Assembly (NCBI GenBank): GCA_003602535.1
Contig: QQSA01000080.1
Location: 1 to 9,086 of the forward strand
DNA length: 9,086 nt
Origin: Candidatus Poseidoniales archaeon
GTDB taxonomy: Archaea > Thermoplasmatota > Poseidoniia > Poseidoniales > Poseidoniaceae
Direction of reading: 5' to 3'
The position numbers and the translations under genes are program-made. Positions within the stretch are counted from its first letter, which is position 1. Each line of letters begins with the position of its first letter. The notes beneath the pieces were generated by a model. That model was not told where the DNA came from, did no database searches, and saw only the letters and a program-made list of their open reading frames with translations. Positions 5,567-9,086 of this stretch are shown here, piece after piece.

Positions 5567-8377
5567 CTATTCGATTATTGCGTCTACTGCGCTCATGTTC
5601 TCATCAGTTAATACGGCACCTTCTCCGAAATCAATGAAGCTGGATTGACCCTTTATACGTCTTCTAATTACGTGATCTGCAGTTAGACATGCAGGCAGAA
5701 GGAATACACTGGTGAGGAATGCAAATCCAATTAATAGCATCATCAGAATGAAGAAATTGACCAATCCCGGGAAAGCTACGAAGAAACCTGCGCCTAATCC
5801 TGCAACGGTAGTTGCTGTAGTTTCAAAAATAGTTTGTCCAGTTTTCTCTACCGCTCTGGACATGCCCACTGCAGTCTCTCCTTCTTCTTGTATGCGGTGC
5901 ATCACGTGAATTGCATCATCAACTCCTATTCCAAACACAATAGTACCAATCATTGCGGTGAATATGTTTACATTTACATCTCCTGAACTCATCAATAGTG
6001 GTTGCCAAACAATAATTGCTGCTACTGGTACCATTGTGAAGATACCAAGTCTTATCGATCTAAAGACAAAACACATTACGATTGTTAGAATTAAGAGAGT
6101 GAGTAATGTTGTATAACTCTGGGTATCATGTATGCCTTCATTGATATCTAAGCTGACAGGTAATCCTCCTGTCAAAGGAGATACTCTAATTCCTTGTTCT
6201 TCAACCGGTTCACCCAGCATATCATCGATATCGTCTCTAAGCATACTTGCGTTATCCAGATTCATATATGGTTGAGTGACGTAAACCAGTGCCTTGCTTC
6301 CATCAACATTTGTCAGCATCCATTGAACTTCTTTAGACAAAGTATCGTATGCCACATTCACCATATCTTTTCTCAAATGCTCTCGACCTTTCCCGTCAGT
6401 TGAAGTAGCATCTAATGGAATCCAGGCTGCACATTCTAAACTATTTGATTCCCAACATTCTTCATGTAATAACCCCCATAAGTTTCCATTATACAATTCG
6501 ATTCCAGAAGTTGGCTCAACAAATACGACTGGAACCGCCTCAAGGAATGAAATTAAACTGGTAGTATTGGTATATTCAACTTCAGCTATCCGTTTTTCCA
6601 AAGCATCCATTGCATCTAGCACTTCAAGAGAACGAATCTTCTTATCTTGGTCACTAATGTGCTTTGATGCATCAAATATGAATAGTGAAGTTTGACCACC
6701 TGAAAAGGTATTCGAGTACTCAACCATAGCCTCCATTGATGGAATGTTATCAGGTGTTTGGTCAGAACCAGAAATTGGTTTATCCAATTCGTCCAGATTT
6801 GCTAGACCTGCAAATGTAATTGATCCTGCAAGCAACAAGAAAATCGCAAAGTGCTTTACTGGTAAACGTGATATTGAGCCCCACATTGGCGGATTTGTCC
6901 GTTTGTTGAATTTCAATAGCCAAATCAAAACAGGAACCAAAATCATTGAGAATACTAGTGTTGCAATAATTCCTGCGACTAATGTCATACCCACAGAACG
7001 AATAGGGATAATCGACACGATATTTGGCAATATTAAGACCGAGAAGCCGACCACTGTGGTTGCGGCAGAAATTAACACTGCAATACCAGTTGTTTTTGAC
7101 ATTTCCATTACGCAGGAACGGTAAAAATCAGGATCCCATAAATCTGGAACTTCTAGTTGAACTTGCCCTTTACGCCGCCGTTTTTCATTTTCTTCAACAG
7201 CTGCATCTATCCGTTTCCGTCTCACTTCTTCGATTCGATTTACCATATGCAATGCATAATCTACTCCTAAACCAATCAGAATTGGGAATGTCGCGATAAT
7301 CATCGGAGTTAATGTCATCTTTAGCAGAACAGTTGTTCCAAAAGTAACTGCAAGTGCCATTACAATTGGCGTACCTGAAATTATAACTACTTTCCAAGAA
7401 CGATGAAGTAATGTAATTATTAGGACAGTCAAAAATAGTGAAATTGGCATCATATCTAGGAGATCGAGATATATCGCATCAGATACATCTTCAAGAATTT
7501 TCGAAAGGCCTGTATGTGTCATGTTTGTCATACGATATTGGGAAGGACGGTTTTCCTCCTCGATTACCTCGTCAACATGGGCGAAAAATTCCTTGTAATC
7601 GTCCCATTTCCCTGTTTTGTCAATTTGATTTGATGAAATCATTCCAACTAAAACAGCTGTAGTGTCCCAAACACCATCGCCATTAGTGTCTTTAGCTAGA
7701 GCACCTAGTGATCCATTCGACTGGTTAACAATTTCATCGACACGTTCTTGTTCATCTGGAATTGCATAAAGTCCACCATTGCCAGTAGGCGATTGTGCTA
7801 ATGCATCACAATCTATTACTCCAAGTGTAATTCTTTCACCAGTATGGTCGCACATTGCATTATTGAATCTGCCATCGCTGGAATTAATTTCCTTAATTAT
7901 TTGTGCAATCGAGATAATCCAAAGAACTCCGTCCTCTTCACCATGATCGGTCTTATTCCAATCTAGTCCGTTTTGTTTAATCCCTGGTTTTCTGTATTCA
8001 TCATCACCTTCGATCCAAGATATCTCGTGTAAGATATCGACATTTGTGATATTATACGCTTCTCCAAATAAATCTGGATCTTCTGCATTTGGTGATTTTA
8101 TGTAAATGAATCCAACATCAGTTGACCATTCCTCTCTGACTTCCAATAGTAAATCGGTTGATTCAGCACCCTCTGGGAGGAATATTTCCACATCATCAAC
8201 GATCTGGTCTTGAAATCCTGTGCCTATATTTCCAAGCCACGCAGATAATATTACTAAGAGCACTAATGTTGTTTTTGGTTGAGCTAATATCTGCGAATAG
8301 ACCGAATCTAAACTTGACTCCGTTTTCTCACGTGCGATACGCGATAGTTCGGCAAACCTCTCAGATGCCTCTCCCAT
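5567..8377 (-). CDS. RND/MMPL-superfamily membrane transporter
   Basis: This 936-residue protein has the duplicated RND layout. One helix (about 35-52) precedes a large external domain (53-309), then a bundle of five helices (about 310-488). A seventh helix (about 508-526) precedes a second external domain (527-755), then five more helices (about 756-897). The two halves carry the proton-relay type motifs in TM4 (GLGVDYALHMVNR, Asp373) and TM10 (GIGVDDAIHVMHR, Asp820-Asp821), typical of the MMPL/HAE3 branch. By family knowledge such proteins use ion gradients to export lipids, hopanoid-like or other hydrophobic compounds; the substrate here cannot be read from sequence. Unusual details are an EF-hand-like loop DTNGDGVWD (230-238), one close cysteine pair in each external domain (176/190 and 641/649), and a basic cytoplasmic insertion between TM4 and TM5. 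The tail is cytoplasmic and ends with acidic residues. The ATG at 8377 gives a normal cytoplasmic N-terminus; no Shine-Dalgarno sequence precedes it. It lies 52 bp downstream of the glycosyltransferase and converges on rnpB. Confidence 0.93.
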   Translation of the reverse strand: MGEASERFAELSRIAREKTESSLDSVYSQILAQPKTTLVLLVILSAWLGNIGTGFQDQIVDDVEIFLPEGAESTDLLLEVREEWSTDVGFIYIKSPNAEDPDLFGEAYNITNVDILHEISWIEGDDEYRKPGIKQNGLDWNKTDHGEEDGVLWIISIAQIIKEINSSDGRFNNAMCDHTGERITLGVIDCDALAQSPTGNGGLYAIPDEQERVDEIVNQSNGSLGALAKDTNGDGVWDTTAVLVGMISSNQIDKTGKWDDYKEFFAHVDEVIEEENRPSQYRMTNMTHTGLSKILEDVSDAIYLDLLDMMPISLFLTVLIITLLHRSWKVVIISGTPIVMALAVTFGTTVLLKMTLTPMIIATFPILIGLGVDYALHMVNRIEEVRRKRIDAAVEENEKRRRKGQVQLEVPDLWDPDFYRSCVMEMSKTTGIAVLISAATTVVGFSVLILPNIVSIIPIRSVGMTLVAGIIATLVFSMILVPVLIWLLKFNKRTNPPMWGSISRLPVKHFAIFLLLAGSITFAGLANLDELDKPISGSDQTPDNIPSMEAMVEYSNTFSGGQTSLFIFDASKHISDQDKKIRSLEVLDAMDALEKRIAEVEYTNTTSLISFLEAVPVVFVEPTSGIELYNGNLWGLLHEECWESNSLECAAWIPLDATSTDGKGREHLRKDMVNVAYDTLSKEVQWMLTNVDGSKALVYVTQPYMNLDNASMLRDDIDDMLGEPVEEQGIRVSPLTGGLPVSLDINEGIHDTQSYTTLLTLLILTIVMCFVFRSIRLGIFTMVPVAAIIVWQPLLMSSGDVNVNIFTAMIGTIVFGIGVDDAIHVMHRIQEEGETAVGMSRAVEKTGQTIFETTATTVAGLGAGFFVAFPGLVNFFILMMLLIGFAFLTSVFLLPACLTADHVIRRRIKGQSSFIDFGEGAVLTDENMSAVDAIIE

Positions 8378-8429
8378 GATTATGTGTGTACGCGTCTAAT
8401 CAATGAATACTATGCTAAAATGATAGTAA
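8378..8429 (-). promoter_or_regulatory. AT-rich gap between glycosyltransferase and transporter genes, possible promoter
   Basis: This 52-bp spacer lies between the glycosyltransferase stop and the transporter start, both on the minus strand. On that strand it contains TTTTAGCATA (8420 down to 8411), 34-43 bases before the transporter ATG, a position compatible with a TATA element and a short 5' leader of about 10 bases. A weak 5-bp inverted repeat, ACTAT/ATAGT, brackets the same element. The gap is also short enough for simple co-transcription, so a separate promoter is only a possibility. Confidence 0.25.
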
Positions 8430-9086
8430 TTATGCCAATCCAAATTCTTTAACCAAAAGGTGGCGAATGAAGTTTCGAGCAGATTGCAGCACCAATCCAG
8501 TAGCCATCAGTGACAATCCGAGTACTCCTATCCAAATTGCTGTTAATCCCGGTCCGACCAATGCATCTACCGAATCTGAAATGCCATTTATTGCATTGAA
8601 TGCCATCGCAGTTCCTGCGGCAAATAATCCAAGGCCAGGTAGCCCAAGAACCAGTAGTGGTTTTTTCTGAGAAAGTGACAGCATTGCCCAAGCAAGGACT
8701 GTGAAACCATGTGATATGGCTGTGAAACTGCTTCCTTTGGGGACATCATATCTGATAATAGTTGGAACTTCCTTAATTTCCAAATTCTTTTCGTGAGCAT
8801 CCTCTAGCATTTCTAATGACAATTCCATTCCCTCGGCATCAAAGCGAAGTCTTTCGATTGCTACTTTTGAAAACGCTCTGAAACCAGATTGCGTGTCTTG
8901 TATGCTTAGATCGCTAGATAGGTTGGAAGTTGCAGTGATGACCTTTATTCCAAGCCTTCGATATGCTGGCATATCTTCACCGCCGCCTCCATCGATGAAC
9001 CTACTTCCAATGACGAAGTCTGCTTCTTCTGAAATAATCGGTTCAAGCAACTTAGGGATATCTTCTGGATTATGCTGCCCGTCGCT
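8430..9086 (-). CDS. Family 2 glycosyltransferase, polyprenyl-phosphate sugar synthase type (N-terminus outside window)
   Basis: The visible 218 residues are the C-terminal part of a GT-A-fold glycosyltransferase of the dolichyl-phosphate mannose/glucose synthase type. Such enzymes move a sugar from a nucleotide donor to a polyprenyl phosphate on the cytoplasmic membrane face, feeding protein glycosylation or envelope polysaccharides. Seen in order from the window edge: SDGQHNPEDIPKLLEPI (metal- and donor-binding segment with the Asp-Gly-Gln signature, residues 1-17 of the visible part), ADFVIGSRF (22-30), the acceptor-loop type motif QDTQSGFRAF (63-72), EVPTIIRYDVPKGSS (106-120), then two membrane helices at about 142-165 and 179-201 and a short basic tail. 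The frame runs open off the window edge; a TTG at 9050 is an internal leucine codon, not a start. The sugar and acceptor cannot be decided from this part. It is the upstream partner of the RND transporter in a possible two-gene unit. Confidence 0.9.
   Translation of the reverse strand, partial: SDGQHNPEDIPKLLEPIISEEADFVIGSRFIDGGGGEDMPAYRRLGIKVITATSNLSSDLSIQDTQSGFRAFSKVAIERLRFDAEGMELSLEMLEDAHEKNLEIKEVPTIIRYDVPKGSSFTAISHGFTVLAWAMLSLSQKKPLLVLGLPGLGLFAAGTAMAFNAINGISDSVDALVGPGLTAIWIGVLGLSLMATGLVLQSARNFIRHLLVKEFGLA

Noticed and set aside
5544..5575. Intrinsic terminator after rnpB
   Set aside because: The hairpin-like pairing is helix P1 of the RNA itself, and the following CCCTTTCTATT has no run of more than three T.
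5233..5648. Two plus-strand reading frames (65 and 73 codons) over rnpB
   Set aside because: Their bases are explained by the conserved RNase P RNA blocks and the P1 helix; neither product looks like a protein family.
6744..7299. Plus-strand reading frames of 126 and 91 codons antisense to the transporter
   Set aside because: The opposite strand encodes a continuous, motif-rich RND protein; these are frame shadows.
7664..7690. Dockerin domain in the transporter
   Set aside because: Only one calcium loop is present; a dockerin needs two such repeats, so I report only an EF-hand-like loop.
8449..8800. Overlapping minus-strand reading frames of 80 and 70 codons and a plus-strand frame at 8467-8670
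   Set aside because: They are alternative frames of the glycosyltransferase, which has the clear family motifs.
9048..9050. TTG as start codon of the glycosyltransferase
   Set aside because: The frame continues upstream with the family motif SDGQHNPEDIPK to the window edge, so this TTG is an internal leucine.
1..9086. CRISPR array, insertion sequence, prophage, toxin-antitoxin or tRNA gene
   Set aside because: No direct-repeat/spacer pattern, transposase, integrase, terminal inverted repeats or tRNA cloverleaf was seen on either strand.

Overview
The window looks like chromosomal DNA of an archaeon, most likely a planktonic Thermoplasmatota lineage of the Marine Group II/III (Poseidoniales-like) type. 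The reasons are: a polyprenyl-phosphate-type family 2 glycosyltransferase with a C-terminal membrane hairpin, an archaeal-length RNase P RNA of about 307 nt, a very large secreted, beta-sandwich-rich protein held by one C-terminal membrane helix, moderately AT-rich DNA, and no convincing Shine-Dalgarno sequences before the visible starts. The taxonomic call is an inference, because no taxonomic marker such as 16S rRNA is present.

Layout. (1) Positions 1-338, minus strand: the N-terminal half of ribose-5-phosphate isomerase A (rpiA), cut by the window edge. (2) 339-408: a 70-bp divergent intergenic region. (3) 409-5214, plus strand: a 1601-residue exported, membrane-anchored surface protein with MAM/jelly-roll-like modules, a duplicated Ig-like module, a CARDB-like stalk, one transmembrane helix and a short acidic cytoplasmic tail. 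(4) 5254-5560, plus strand: the RNase P RNA gene (rnpB), recognised from its universally conserved blocks and a 14-bp closing helix. (5) 5567-8377, minus strand: a 936-residue RND/MMPL-superfamily membrane transporter that ends only 6 bp from rnpB. (6) 8378-8429: a short AT-rich gap. (7) 8430-9086, minus strand: the C-terminal part of a family 2 glycosyltransferase, cut by the right edge.

How the parts fit. rpiA (pentose phosphate metabolism) and rnpB (tRNA 5' maturation) are housekeeping genes. The other three genes concern the cell envelope: a sequon-rich surface protein, an RND exporter with large external domains, and a glycosyltransferase of the kind that loads sugars onto lipid carriers. 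The glycosyltransferase and the transporter lie in the same direction 52 bp apart and may be co-transcribed. A role of the glycosyltransferase in glycosylating the surface protein is possible but only suggested by proximity.

There is no sign of a mobile element, CRISPR array, defence island or tRNA gene. The points most worth a second look are the architecture of the giant surface protein (all mature cysteines in four tight pairs, internal module duplication), the RNase P RNA squeezed between two converging protein genes with almost no room for terminators, and the apparent lack of the canonical GGU in its tRNA-binding loop.
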